Source: JALZCH01 sp036387135
GTDB lineage: Bacteria; Acidobacteriota; Blastocatellia; Pyrinomonadales; Pyrinomonadaceae
DNA: 64,000 nucleotides
Reading direction: 5' to 3'
NCBI GenBank assembly: GCA_036387135.1
Contig: DASVUH010000013.1
Coordinates: 1-64,000 of the forward strand
Shown here: positions 33,045-42,713 of the stretch, in pieces
How the letters are laid out: each line of letters begins with the position of its first letter
How positions within the stretch are numbered: position 1 is the stretch's first letter
Translations under genes and position numbers: made by a program
The notes under the pieces: model-generated
What the model saw: the letters and a program-made list of their open reading frames with translations, nothing else
Databases searched by the model: none
Told to the model about the DNA's origin: nothing

Positions 33045-33054
33045 GGTATATTTT

Positions 33055-35262
33055 TTATTCAGCGCATTTATTTAAAAGCAGGGACAAACTCGAAGAACCG
33101 GCATTGGCGCTGACAAGATCGGTTTTGCCGTCGTTGTCGGCATCAGCGGCAATCACCGCCAACGGAAAAAGCCCGACGCCGTAAGCAATCGGATTTCCAA
33201 ATGCGCCCGTCCCGTCGCCGTAAAGCCGCCAAACGGCTGAGCGGTCGCTGTCAACGACGCTCAAATCCGGGTTACCGTCCGAGTTAAAATCAGCCGCGTC
33301 GAGCGATTTTAAAAAATTTCCGAACCGAAGGCTGCTCGCGCTTTGAAACGCGCCGTCGCCGTTTCCTTTGAAAATCGTGATGGCGGGCGCGTTTATGCCG
33401 CTGTTCACGACAAGCAAATCTGCGATGCTGTCGCGGTTGATGTCGGCGGCTTTAACGAAAGCCGGAAACGTTCCGGCTGGCAGATTAACCGCCGCGCCGA
33501 AAGTTCCGTCGCCGTTTCCGAGGAACAGCGAAATCGTGTCGGAGGTCGAATTTGCCGTAGCAAAATCGGCTTTTCCGTCGCGGTTGAAATCCGCCGTTTC
33601 GACGCTCAAAGGTCTGTTTCCGACTGCAATTGTTGTTGCAGCCGCAAATGTTTCATTTCCGTTTCCAAGCAAAATCGAGACGTTGTTTGAATTGCGATTG
33701 GCGATGACGAAATCCGGTTTTCCGTCGCGGTTAAAATCGGCGATTTTTAAAGAAATCGGATGAATGCCGCCCGCCGGAATAGCGATGCGGCGGTCGAAAT
33801 TGCCGTTCGAATTGAAATACAGGCGAACCACATTTTCGGTTCGGTCGGTTAGAGCCAAATCCGGCTGCAAATCGCCGTTTAAATCTCCGACGACAATCTC
33901 TGAAGGCATTTCGCCCGCGCCGTAAATCCGGTTTTCAACAAATTTGCCCGCGCCGTCGCCGAAAAAGACGTGAACGAAACCGCCCGCGTCGTGAATCAAG
34001 TTTCGCTTCTCGGCGAGACCTTCTTCGGATTCAATGTTCGCCGTCACCAAATCCAATTTTCCGTCCGCGTTTAAATCAAAGGCTTTTACATCTTGCGGCG
34101 CGTGCGAGATTTCGATTTTTTCGGTCGTCACCAACGCGCCCGCGCCGTTGTTTAGAATGACGGAAAAACCGCGCGCGGCTTGATTAACCGAAAATAAATC
34201 CGTCCATCCATCGTTGTTGAAATCGGCGGCGGCGATATAATTCGGAGTTGGCGCGGCGTCGTATTTCCGCGTTTCAAATCTGCCTTTCGAGCTGCGCGAA
34301 ACAATTGAAACAACTTCGGAATTATGCGCGGCGACAGCGATTTCAGCGCGTCCGTCACGGTTTAAATCCAAAACCGCGAGCGAACGCGGGCTTTCGCCGA
34401 TTTCCGCAATTGTTCGTGTTGTTGCAAATGTCCCGGCGCGGCTGCCGAAAAGCACGGTTAAATCGTTTGAATTTTGATTTGCCGAAATCAAATCCGAAAT
34501 GCCGTCGTCGTTTAAATCGGCGGCTGCGAGAGCAATCGGATTTGCGCCGGTCGGGAAAGTTCTTGCTGGCGCGAGTCTCGAATTTGTTCTGCCGAAAAGA
34601 ACGGAAACCGCGTTGTCGTCGGCATTGGCGACGGCTAAATCAATTCGTTTGTCGCGGTTGAAATCGGCGGCGATAAGGGCGCGCGGATTTCGCCCGACCG
34701 GATAAAATCCAATTGGTCGGAGCGAAATAAAAACGCCGCTCGTTAAAATAACGACGCTGTTCGTATCGGACAAAGCCGCAGCTACGTCGTCAAAACCGTC
34801 GCGGTTAAAATCAGCCACTACAAGAGCCGAAGGCGCGCCTGAGATGGCAATATTTGAAGTATTTTGAAAACCGCCCGCGCCGTTTCCGGTCAAAATCGAA
34901 AACGTGCGGTCGCCGCCGTTGGCGGTAATTAAATCGAGATTGCCGTCGCGGTTAAAATCTCCGGCGGCAATCGCCAGCGGGTTTAAACCGACTGCAACGA
35001 CGCGCTCCGCCCCAAATCCCGCGTTGCCGTCGCCGAACAAAATGTTGATATTGCTCGAATAACCGTCAATAATAGCGGCGTCGGCTTTTCCGTCGCGGTT
35101 GAAATCTCCGACAGCGGCTGCAACCAGCAATTCGCCGACGCGAAAACGCCGCGACGCCGAAAAATCCTGATTCGCGCACCCGTCTTCAGCCGCTGCGGGA
35201 ACACAAACGGCGAAACACAAACAAACCGCAAAAAGATAAATTTTTAAACAAGATTTCAACAT
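33055..35262 (-). CDS. Secreted FG-GAP/VCBS repeat protein
   Basis: A 735-aa secreted protein. Signal peptide residues 1-25 (ends PAAAED). The rest is a beta-propeller set built of FG-GAP units; I count about 14 copies of the calcium-binding loop (A/V)DFNRDGKxD, roughly every 50 residues. Such proteins bind Ca2+ and often glycans or other proteins outside the cell. One repeat has DLNGDLQPD and another DADNDGKTD. The last residues NKCAE give a terminal Cys, possibly paired with Cys near residue 29. No catalytic motif. Converges with the FecR-like gene. Confidence 0.9.
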   Translation of the reverse strand: MLKSCLKIYLFAVCLCFAVCVPAAAEDGCANQDFSASRRFRVGELLVAAAVGDFNRDGKADAAIIDGYSSNINILFGDGNAGFGAERVVAVGLNPLAIAAGDFNRDGNLDLITANGGDRTFSILTGNGAGGFQNTSNIAISGAPSALVVADFNRDGFDDVAAALSDTNSVVILTSGVFISLRPIGFYPVGRNPRALIAADFNRDKRIDLAVANADDNAVSVLFGRTNSRLAPARTFPTGANPIALAAADLNDDGISDLISANQNSNDLTVLFGSRAGTFATTRTIAEIGESPRSLAVLDLNRDGRAEIAVAAHNSEVVSIVSRSSKGRFETRKYDAAPTPNYIAAADFNNDGWTDLFSVNQAARGFSVILNNGAGALVTTEKIEISHAPQDVKAFDLNADGKLDLVTANIESEEGLAEKRNLIHDAGGFVHVFFGDGAGKFVENRIYGAGEMPSEIVVGDLNGDLQPDLALTDRTENVVRLYFNSNGNFDRRIAIPAGGIHPISLKIADFNRDGKPDFVIANRNSNNVSILLGNGNETFAAATTIAVGNRPLSVETADFNRDGKADFATANSTSDTISLFLGNGDGTFGAAVNLPAGTFPAFVKAADINRDSIADLLVVNSGINAPAITIFKGNGDGAFQSASSLRFGNFLKSLDAADFNSDGNPDLSVVDSDRSAVWRLYGDGTGAFGNPIAYGVGLFPLAVIAADADNDGKTDLVSANAGSSSLSLLLNKCAE

Positions 35263-35432
35263 AAAAATTATAAGGATTCGAGAATTTAAAAGGCGCGGCG
35301 ATTTAAAAGTTTAACCGATTTGCGGCTTAAATTTGAAATTGCCTCCGGGAAACGCCCGGCGTTTTTGTCATTTGCCGCGAGATGTGGCTTAATTTTTAGC
35401 CGAATCGGTTGTCGGATTCGCCGCTTGGATTT

Positions 35433-37475
35433 ATGTTTTTCGCTCTAACTTTAATTTTATTATTAACAATTTCATCAATCGCCTTGACCTATCTTTTCGA
35501 CCGCCAAGCGCCGCTCTGGGCGCGCGCCGCAATGGGTGCGGCGGTCGGGCAGGCTTTGTTCGGCACTGCGGGTTTTATCGTCGGCTCGTTTGCCGGAATG
35601 AACATCGGGACAATCCTGATTTCGGCTTTGATTGCCTGTCTGCCGCTCGTATTGTTTCGCCAAAAAAACATTCGCAGTCGGTTTGATGCGGATTTGGCGG
35701 CGTTCAAAGGCGAGGTTAAAAACTTTTTCGATGAAATCCCGCTCGACAAAGCGGCGGGCGCGGCACTTTACATTGCTTTGTTTGCGCTGCTCTGGTGTTT
35801 CTTTGAGCGCGCGATGATCGTCAAGCCGGACGGAATTTTTATCGGTTCCTCAAACAATCTGGGCGATTTGCCGTTTCATCTGCAAGGCATTTACGGATTT
35901 ACCGACGGGCAAAACTTTCCACCGCAAAATCCGTCTTACGCGGGTTCAAAATTTACTTACCCGTTTATCGTCAACCTCGCCGCTGCGATGTATATCAAAC
36001 TGGGCGCGGCGGTCGAGAACGCGCTTTTCTGGCAAAACATTACGCTGATCGTTTCGTTTGTCGGTTTGCTCCATTATTTTACTTTTCGTTTGACGGGCAG
36101 CCGCATCGCGGCGCATATCGCGCCGCTGCTTTTTTTATTTAGCGGCGGTCTGGGTTTTATCGGTTTTTTTCAAGATGCCGTCAAAACCGAAAAAGGCATT
36201 TTCGGTTTCATAATGGATTTGCAAAACGATTACAGCTTGCGTCCCGAAACGACCTGGCGCTGGGGAAACACGCTGACGGTTTTGCTCATCACGCAGCGCA
36301 GTATGCTCATCGGTCTGCCGTTCTCGCTCGTGATTCTGAATGGTCTTTGGGGAATTTTTACCGGAGAAGAGGAGAAGAGGAGAAGAGGAGAAAAGGCTAA
36401 AAAAACGGCTTTGCTCGATTCCTCTTCTCCTCTTCTCCTCTTCCCCTCTTCTATCGTCCTCGGATTTCTCGCCGGTCTGCTCCCGCTCGTTCACGCGCAC
36501 AGTTACGCCGTTTTAATGGGAATGGCGGGTTTGCTGGCGTTGCTGAATCTTAGAAATTGGAAGCAATGGGCGGCATTTTTGATTTCGGGCGCCGTGTTCG
36601 GCGCGTTTGAGCTGCTTTGGGCGATGACCGGAACAGCCAACCGCGCGGAGAGCTTCGTCGCGTATCAATTCGGCTGGGACAAAGGCGATGAAAATTTCTT
36701 CTGGTTCTGGTTCAAAAACACAGGGCTTTTTATCCCGCTTTTGTTCGCCGCAATCGCATTGCTCGTAGCGAATCTAAAATCAAAAGCCCAAAGTCCAAAG
36801 TCGGAAGAAGAGTCTGAAATTCCGCAATCCGCAATCCGCAATCCAAATTCGAAAAAGTTGCTGCTTTTCTGGCTGCCTTTCGCGTTGTGTTTTATTGTTC
36901 CGAATTTTGTCCGGCTCGCGCCCTGGATTTGGGACAATATCAAAGTTTTGATTTACTGGTTTTTGCTGTCGGTTCCGCTGGTCGCGTGGCTGTTGGGTTT
37001 GATTTGGCGGCGCGGAAATGTCGGCAAAGCTGCTGTTGTCGGGCTGATTTTTGTTTTGACTTTCGCGGGTTTTCTGGATGTTTGGCGCGTCGCGTCGCGG
37101 GCGTTTGAACATCAGGTTATCACTAAAGACGCTGTCCAAATTGCCGAGCAGATTCGCAGCAGAACCGCGCCGCATTCTTTGATAATGACCGCGCCGACTT
37201 ACAACACGCCCGCTGTTTTAACCGGCAGACGCTGGTTTATGGGCTTTACCGGACATCTCGTTTCGCACGGCATTGACATCACCGAGCGCGAAAACGCGCT
37301 GCGCCGAATTTACGCAGGAACGCCCGACGCGATGAATTTAATTAAAAAATACGGGATTGATTACATCGTCGTCAGCCGTCAGGAACGCGAGACGATTGAG
37401 GTGAACGATGTTTTTTTTCAACGTTTTCCGGTCATTGCCGAAGCGGGCGCGTATCGTGTTTATCAAGTAAAGTAG
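35433..37475 (+). CDS. Polytopic membrane protein with glycosyltransferase-like topology
   Basis: A protein of about 680 aa with more than ten TM helices and the feel of GT-C or DUF2298-type membrane proteins (WGNTLTVLLITQRSMLIGLPFSLVILNG, and a C-terminal soluble part with HLVSHGIDITERENALRRIYAGTP). Start uncertain: an in-frame TTG at 35409 is open, but the ATG at 35433 begins at the first TM segment. Two segments look like in-frame repeat insertions: 36363-36451 encodes EEEKRRRGE and then SSSPLLLFPSS; 36781-36846 encodes KAQSPKSEE and IPQSAIRNPNS. The downstream gene (22-nt gap) is also a GT-C-like protein, suggesting joint work in polysaccharide or lipid-linked sugar assembly. Confidence 0.72.
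   Translation: MFFALTLILLLTISSIALTYLFDRQAPLWARAAMGAAVGQALFGTAGFIVGSFAGMNIGTILISALIACLPLVLFRQKNIRSRFDADLAAFKGEVKNFFDEIPLDKAAGAALYIALFALLWCFFERAMIVKPDGIFIGSSNNLGDLPFHLQGIYGFTDGQNFPPQNPSYAGSKFTYPFIVNLAAAMYIKLGAAVENALFWQNITLIVSFVGLLHYFTFRLTGSRIAAHIAPLLFLFSGGLGFIGFFQDAVKTEKGIFGFIMDLQNDYSLRPETTWRWGNTLTVLLITQRSMLIGLPFSLVILNGLWGIFTGEEEKRRRGEKAKKTALLDSSSPLLLFPSSIVLGFLAGLLPLVHAHSYAVLMGMAGLLALLNLRNWKQWAAFLISGAVFGAFELLWAMTGTANRAESFVAYQFGWDKGDENFFWFWFKNTGLFIPLLFAAIALLVANLKSKAQSPKSEEESEIPQSAIRNPNSKKLLLFWLPFALCFIVPNFVRLAPWIWDNIKVLIYWFLLSVPLVAWLLGLIWRRGNVGKAAVVGLIFVLTFAGFLDVWRVASRAFEHQVITKDAVQIAEQIRSRTAPHSLIMTAPTYNTPAVLTGRRWFMGFTGHLVSHGIDITERENALRRIYAGTPDAMNLIKKYGIDYIVVSRQERETIEVNDVFFQRFPVIAEAGAYRVYQVK
36363..36451. 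repeat. In-frame hairpin repeat with 9-nt units inside a coding sequence
   Basis: Left arm 36363-36392 is tandem GAAGAGGAG; right arm 36421-36451 is its inverted, slightly altered counterpart. The frame of the membrane protein stays open through it, adding about 30 residues between two TM segments. Confidence 0.82.
36781..36846. repeat. In-frame tandem repeats (AAAGTCC and GCAATCC units)
   Basis: Units AAAGTCC at 36781-36802 and three GCAATCC copies at 36822-36844. The first is related to the MFS insertion at 1238-1273. Confidence 0.75.
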
Positions 37476-37497
37476 AAACTTAAAACCAGTTTTGTTT

Positions 37498-39267
37498 ATG
37501 GCGAAGAAACCGAAAAAACAGTTCGATGAAATCGAAGAAACCGGCGAGCAAATTGTAAACAACGAAACCTCAAATCGTTATTGGCTGCCGGGCAGTTTGT
37601 TTGTCGTTTTTGTGGCGGCTGTTTTGCGGCTCGTCTGGCTGCCTTTCAAACCGTTTCACCACGACGAAGGCGTCAACGGCTGGTTTATGACGAATCTCGT
37701 TCGTCAAGGCGTTTTCAAATACGACCCGCAAAATTATCACGGTCCAACGCTTTATTATTTCACGCTCGTTTCGACCTATCTGTTCGGTCTGACGGATTTC
37801 GCCGTTCGTTTTGTGCCGGCGTTTTTCGGCATCCTGCTGGTTGTTTTAATTCTTTATTTGCGCCGCTATATCGGCACTGTCGGCGCGCTCGCCGCCGCGA
37901 TGCTGGTAGCGCTCTCGCCCGGAATGTCGTTTATCTCGCGTTATTATATTCACGAGATTTTATTCGTTTTTTTCACGCTCGCCGTGGTCGTCGCGGTTCT
38001 GAAATTTATGGAGCGCGACCGCGCGGGACAAGCGGCGATTGGCTTAATGAGCCTGCTGCTTCTCGTTTGCCTGCTGCCCGGAACGATTAATTTCGCCAAT
38101 GCGGTCGGCGGCGCAAATCAATTGGTAAAAATCGGAGCGGGGCTGGCGTTTTTCGCGGTCGAGGTCGTTATTGTTTATTTTCTGATGCGCTCGCTCGCCG
38201 TCTGGAACGAAGGACGACCGATTTATCTGCTGCTTGCCGCCGCGTCGGCTTCTTTAACTTTTGCGACCAAAGAAACCGCTTTTATCTCGTTCGGAACGAT
38301 TGCAATTGCGATTTTCTGTGTTTTTGTCTGGCGCAAATTATGGGCTGAGGACAAAAACGGGTGGAGCGAGCCGATTGAATTCAGCTTTAAGAATTTCTTC
38401 TCAGCATTTAGCGACCGGCAGAGCCGGATTGTTCTCATCGCTCTCTGCATCGTCGTTTTCGCTTACGTCTGGGTTTTGTTTTTCACCTCGTTTTTCACTT
38501 ATCCCGAAGGAGTCAAAGCGTCGTTCAAGGCTTATGATTTATGGGCGAAAACCGGGACAAAAGACCACGCCGATAATGGTTTATTGGCTTATTTGCGGTG
38601 GGGAATGAAAGTCGAAGCTCCTATTTTTATTTTGGGCGCGCTCGGCGCGGGTCTCGCATTTTGGAAAGCGCGTCACCGTTTTGCAATGTTCGCTGCCCTT
38701 TGGGGTTTTGGAGTGTTCGCGGCTTACACTCTGATTCCTTACAAAACGCCGTGGCTCGCGCTCAATTTTCTGCTTCCGATTGCGATCACGGCGGGTTACG
38801 GAATCAACGAATTAGCCGTTTCCCGGCAAATGTGGCAGCGCGCTGCGGCGGCGTTTCTGGCGGCAATCGCTTTCGGCGTCTGCGCTTATCAAGCGATTGA
38901 TCTTAATTTTTACCGCTACGACGACGATTCGATGCCCTACGTTTACGCGCACACGCGCCGCGCTTACAACGAAATGCTGGTGGAAATTGATCGCATCGCA
39001 GAAAAATCGGGCAAAAACAACGAAACGAGCATCATCGTCGCATCGCCCGATTATTGGGGATTGCCGTGGAGCCTGCGCAATTACCCGAACGCCGGTTTTT
39101 ACGGGCAAATCACGCCGACTTCGACCGCCGAAATCGTCATCGGCAAAACCGACCAGCAAGCCGAATTGGAAGAAGAATACGGTCGGAATTATCAATATAC
39201 CGGAACTTACGCCCTGCGTCCGGGCGTTGATCTCGTGTTGTATGTCAAAAAGGATTTGGCGAAATAA
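37498..39267 (+). CDS. Agl23-like (TIGR03663) GT39-type membrane glycosyltransferase
   Basis: A 589-aa polytopic protein. Its N terminus is polar (MAKKPKKQF). The catalytic-type Asp is in FKPFHHDEGVNGWF, an extracytoplasmic loop after TM1. NYHGPTLYYF and SFISRYYIHEILF follow the layout of the TIGR03663/Agl23 family (GT39-like, dolichol- or undecaprenol-phosphate sugar users). ATG at 37498 lies two codons inside an open TTG-started frame. Substrate unknown. Cotranscribed with the polytopic protein upstream (22-nt gap). Confidence 0.82.
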   Translation: MAKKPKKQFDEIEETGEQIVNNETSNRYWLPGSLFVVFVAAVLRLVWLPFKPFHHDEGVNGWFMTNLVRQGVFKYDPQNYHGPTLYYFTLVSTYLFGLTDFAVRFVPAFFGILLVVLILYLRRYIGTVGALAAAMLVALSPGMSFISRYYIHEILFVFFTLAVVVAVLKFMERDRAGQAAIGLMSLLLLVCLLPGTINFANAVGGANQLVKIGAGLAFFAVEVVIVYFLMRSLAVWNEGRPIYLLLAAASASLTFATKETAFISFGTIAIAIFCVFVWRKLWAEDKNGWSEPIEFSFKNFFSAFSDRQSRIVLIALCIVVFAYVWVLFFTSFFTYPEGVKASFKAYDLWAKTGTKDHADNGLLAYLRWGMKVEAPIFILGALGAGLAFWKARHRFAMFAALWGFGVFAAYTLIPYKTPWLALNFLLPIAITAGYGINELAVSRQMWQRAAAAFLAAIAFGVCAYQAIDLNFYRYDDDSMPYVYAHTRRAYNEMLVEIDRIAEKSGKNNETSIIVASPDYWGLPWSLRNYPNAGFYGQITPTSTAEIVIGKTDQQAELEEEYGRNYQYTGTYALRPGVDLVLYVKKDLAK

Positions 39268-39434
39268 TATTTATTCGCGGCAAGTTACGTCAGTTTTGTT
39301 GTCTTGACAATAGGATTTTTACATTTAAGTCCGCGCCTATTCAAAGACTAAAATTTAGCTTGAATAAATAACTCCAAACAAATAGATTATTAGGACTGAT
39401 TTCCAAAACAAAGGAATGCTTTAAGGAGGATTCA

Positions 39435-40307
39435 ATGACTAAAAATTTAGTTCTATGTGTAGTGTTTTTTTGCACTCTAATGTGTTTTTCCGGCAAAAAC
39501 ACCTCCGCGCAAGTGGTTTCGTCAGGAAGTTTGCTGATTGCCGAAGTACAGCCTAATCCGGCGGGAAGCACAGGCTCAGCGGGCGAGTATTTTATTCTTT
39601 GTAATAGAACGGCGCAAACAATAAACTTACAGGGATTAACCGCCAGCGACGCCAGCGGCGGCGGAACAGTTACGCTTCCCAATTATTTTCTTGCGTCAGG
39701 AGCGTGCGTTGCTTTTGTGAACAACGCTACAACGGCTTTCACGAATTTCGGCTGCGCTCAACCGGTGAATGCTCTTAACTACAGCGGTTTTGCACTTAAT
39801 GATACCGGCGGTGATCGGCTCGTTATTGCTAACAGTGCCGCAAACGGCGGCGCTCCTATTGACGCCGTATCTTATGGCACGGACACAACAATTGCTTCCC
39901 CGCCGGCGGTTCCCGGAGATGGAATATCTTTGAGGCGCTCCGGTTATCCGGGCGGTTCTCTTGTTGATACGGATACCGGCTCGGATTTCACGGCGACCGC
40001 AGCCAATCCATGTACAATCGGAACAGTTATGGCGGCTCCGTCGGCAGCTTCGGTAACAGTTACAGGGCGTGTTATAAGCGCGAACGGCAGAGGAATCAGA
40101 AACGTTATGGTCAGCTTGGTTGACGCAAGCGGAGAAAGCAGAACAGTCGTGACTTCTACTTTAGGTTACTTTCGTTTCACGGACGTTCCCGCCGGTCAAA
40201 CCTACACTCTCAGCGCTTTCGCTAAGCGGTACACGTTTTCCCGACAGTCACAAGCGCTTTCAATCTTTGAGGATACGGCGGACATAATCTTTGTCGCTGA
40301 AAACTAA
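39435..40307 (+). CDS. Secreted lamin-tail plus carboxypeptidase-regulatory protein
   Basis: A 290-aa secreted protein. Signal peptide about residues 1-25. The LTD (lamin-tail) domain spans about 33-190: LLIAEVQPNPAGS, GEYFILCNRTAQTINLQGLTAS, DAVSYGTDT. A carboxypeptidase-regulatory-like beta domain follows at about 205-285 (VTGRVISANGRGIRNVMVSLVDASG, GYFRFTDVPAGQTYTLSA). TAAGGAGG precedes the ATG. Probably cell-surface or extracellular; function otherwise unknown. Confidence 0.85.
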   Translation: MTKNLVLCVVFFCTLMCFSGKNTSAQVVSSGSLLIAEVQPNPAGSTGSAGEYFILCNRTAQTINLQGLTASDASGGGTVTLPNYFLASGACVAFVNNATTAFTNFGCAQPVNALNYSGFALNDTGGDRLVIANSAANGGAPIDAVSYGTDTTIASPPAVPGDGISLRRSGYPGGSLVDTDTGSDFTATAANPCTIGTVMAAPSAASVTVTGRVISANGRGIRNVMVSLVDASGESRTVVTSTLGYFRFTDVPAGQTYTLSAFAKRYTFSRQSQALSIFEDTADIIFVAEN

Positions 40308-40324
40308 AGAAATCTTTTCATAAT

Positions 40325-40360
40325 AAAAAAAGGCATTCTATATTCAGAATGCCTTTTTTT
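40325..40360. terminator. Bidirectional terminator
   Basis: Perfect 15-bp arms 40325-40339 and 40346-40360 with A- and T-runs, between the converging LTD and GGDEF genes. Confidence 0.92.
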
Positions 40361-40439
40361 ATTTCAAAACGGCGTTTTAAGATATGCAAATCGGCAAGGC
40401 TTTCTAGTTTTCGCCGGAAATCAGCCTCCGAAGCCGACA

Positions 40440-42149
40440 TCAGCTAAGCGCATTTTCCGTAAAAAGCTCACCCGTTGGAAGATCGAGCAGCTCATCTTCT
40501 TCCATGACGACCTTTTCTTCGTGTTCTTCAACGGGCGGCAAACAAACGCGGTTGCGTCCTTCGCGTTTGGCGCAATAAAGCGCGCGGTCGGCGAGGATTC
40601 GCAAATCGGCGCCGGTCGAAGCGTGGTCTGGAAAAGTTGCCGCGCCGAGCGAAATCGTGACGCTGCCGCAGTCAGAGAATTCAGCCTCGGCAACCGTTTT
40701 GCGTAAGCGTTCGGCGACGATTAAAGCCGTTTCCGTATTTGTTCGCGGCAAAATGATGAAAAATTCTTCGCCGCCGTAACGCGCAATCGTGTCGAAATTT
40801 CTGAGTCTGGATTTCATTCGCCGCGCGATAGTCCGCAAAACATCGTCGCCCGCGCTGTGACCGTAATTGTCGTTGACGCTTTTGAAATGGTCGAGGTCAA
40901 CGACGAGGAGGGATAAAGGCTGGTCGGTGCGCTCGGCGAGATTCATTTCGCGCTCGAACTGCATCTCGAAATAACGACGGTTGAAAACTCCGGTCAACGA
41001 ATCGCGCAAAGCCTCGCGCTGCGATTTAACGTAGAGGCGCGAGTGATTGATGGCAATCGCCACCTGATCGGCGACCGTTTCGAGCAGCATAATTTCGTTT
41101 TCCTGCCAAACCCGGGTCGGTTTATCATCGCGCGCGAAGAGAACGCCCACAAATTGCTCAAGAAAAACGAGCGGAATCACGACCATCGGTTTATCGCCCC
41201 ATTCGGCTTGATTGCGGTTGGTCGCTTGCGCCACGCCGTCGCGGATGTATGGCTGCGGATTATTTTTGAGACGTTTGCGATAAGCCGACAAATCGCTGTC
41301 AATCGTATCCATTTCTTCGATTGCCAGCCGCTGGCGGAAATAATTAACCGCCATAATTTCTTCGTCCGGCGTTGCCGGTTCAATCAGCAATGTGCAGCAA
41401 TCAACATTGAGCGTCGCGCCGACTTCGTTGACGGCGGTTTGCAAAACTTCGTCCAGTTCGAGCGAGCGGCGAATCGCCGTGGCAATGCGGTTAACGGCGA
41501 TTTCGCGCCCGGTCTGTTCCTGCCAGAGTCCGGCGAGCTTCGTCGTGACCGACAGCGTTAAATGCAAAGAAGTGATTTTCGGCTGCGATTCGCGAATGGC
41601 TTCGGTCAGCAAAGCGGCGTGTTCGCGGTGTTCGACCGTCACACGCGCCTGCAAATATTCGAGCGCGGTATAAACCACGTCCGGGTCGCACGAGCAAATC
41701 GCGTAGTTTTTATCAGCCGGCAAAGCGCTGCCGGCAGGCGCGATTCGGGCTGCGCAAAGAACTGCGGAAAATTGCGAATCAGAAATAATCAAAAAATGCT
41801 CGTCGTAAATTTCATACGGCGAGCGCGGCAGCAAAATCAAATTTCCGCTTTTCGCATCTTCGGTTTCCGATTTTTCCTGCGCCTGAAACCAGCGCGTCAA
41901 TTCATCATCCGGCGCGACGATAAAAAACGGATAACGCGCGGTTCGCCCCATTTGCCTCATCCGCTCGACTTCGCGCCACTGCCGTTCACGGCGCTGCGGC
42001 AAACTTTCAATGACGAGCGCCGGAAGATTATTTTCCAGCACGACCGATTCAAAAAAGGCTTGGAGCTGCTGCGTCATCTGCTCGGTATGTAAAACGGGCT
42101 GAAGCGTGCGCGAATGTTGAGAAATCAGGGCTTCGTAGAGCGTGGACAT
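40440..42149 (-). CDS. DICT-like/GAF/GGDEF diguanylate cyclase
   Basis: A 569-aa c-di-GMP synthase. An N-terminal sensory region (about 1-170) resembles the DICT domain by its layout (MSTLYEAL, QAFFESVV, HFLIISDSQFSAVL). A GAF domain follows (about 205-375: AVNRIATAIRRSLELDEVLQTAVNEVG, WQENEIMLLETVADQVAIAINHSRLY). The GGDEF domain (about 390-545) has DSLTGVFNRRYFEMQFEREM and RYGGEEFFIILP, an active-type GGEEF. A possible I-site RxxD is not clear. ATG at 42149 begins MSTLYEAL; the upstream extension is rejected. No EAL domain or riboswitch was found. Confidence 0.88.
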   Translation of the reverse strand: MSTLYEALISQHSRTLQPVLHTEQMTQQLQAFFESVVLENNLPALVIESLPQRRERQWREVERMRQMGRTARYPFFIVAPDDELTRWFQAQEKSETEDAKSGNLILLPRSPYEIYDEHFLIISDSQFSAVLCAARIAPAGSALPADKNYAICSCDPDVVYTALEYLQARVTVEHREHAALLTEAIRESQPKITSLHLTLSVTTKLAGLWQEQTGREIAVNRIATAIRRSLELDEVLQTAVNEVGATLNVDCCTLLIEPATPDEEIMAVNYFRQRLAIEEMDTIDSDLSAYRKRLKNNPQPYIRDGVAQATNRNQAEWGDKPMVVIPLVFLEQFVGVLFARDDKPTRVWQENEIMLLETVADQVAIAINHSRLYVKSQREALRDSLTGVFNRRYFEMQFEREMNLAERTDQPLSLLVVDLDHFKSVNDNYGHSAGDDVLRTIARRMKSRLRNFDTIARYGGEEFFIILPRTNTETALIVAERLRKTVAEAEFSDCGSVTISLGAATFPDHASTGADLRILADRALYCAKREGRNRVCLPPVEEHEEKVVMEEDELLDLPTGELFTENALS

Positions 42150-42281
42150 ATTGAACGGTTTGAATGAAAAGAGGAAGAAAAGATATTCCGGTTTTGACGC
42201 GAAAGGCGTTTTCGGTGAGAACGCCGAATTCATTATGACTGAAACAGTTGAATCGTTCAAGCAAAAAATGCAAAACGAAAT

Positions 42282-42713
42282 TTAACGCTTGGGAATGATC
42301 TTGCTGTAAGTTGTCAAAGCGGAAGCGGCAAGCTCGCCTTTGTCGTCAAAAACTTCGGCGGAAAGCGTGACTATCCGTTTTCCGGCGCGTAAAACTTTTG
42401 CCCGCGCCGTAACCGCCCCGCGAAAAATCGGGCGCAGAAAATGAACGGTTAAATCAACCGTGACCGAGTTTTCGCCCGGCTGCAAATAAGTTGCAACCGC
42501 AAGCGCCGTGACTGTATCAATAAGCGAAGCAGTCACGCCGCCGTGAACAAAACCGCCGCGCCGCTCGTGTCTTTCTCCGATTTCGAGACGGCAAACGGCT
42601 TCGCCGAGTTCCAATTCGACCAGTTCGATTCCGAGCATTTCGACAAACGGATTTTCCGATAAAATTTGACGCGCAAACTGTTTATGCTCGTCTGTGATTT
42701 TGATTTCGCTCAT
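42282..42713 (-). CDS. PaaI-type hotdog thioesterase
   Basis: A 143-aa hotdog-fold protein, probably a CoA-thioester hydrolase. The signature RRGGFVHGGVTASLIDTVTALA is at about residues 50-72 and SVTVDLTVHFLRPI follows. The stop-to-start overlap with the YbjQ gene upstream is 4 nt (ATGA), so translation is coupled. Substrate unknown. Confidence 0.88.
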   Translation of the reverse strand: MSEIKITDEHKQFARQILSENPFVEMLGIELVELELGEAVCRLEIGERHERRGGFVHGGVTASLIDTVTALAVATYLQPGENSVTVDLTVHFLRPIFRGAVTARAKVLRAGKRIVTLSAEVFDDKGELAASALTTYSKIIPKR

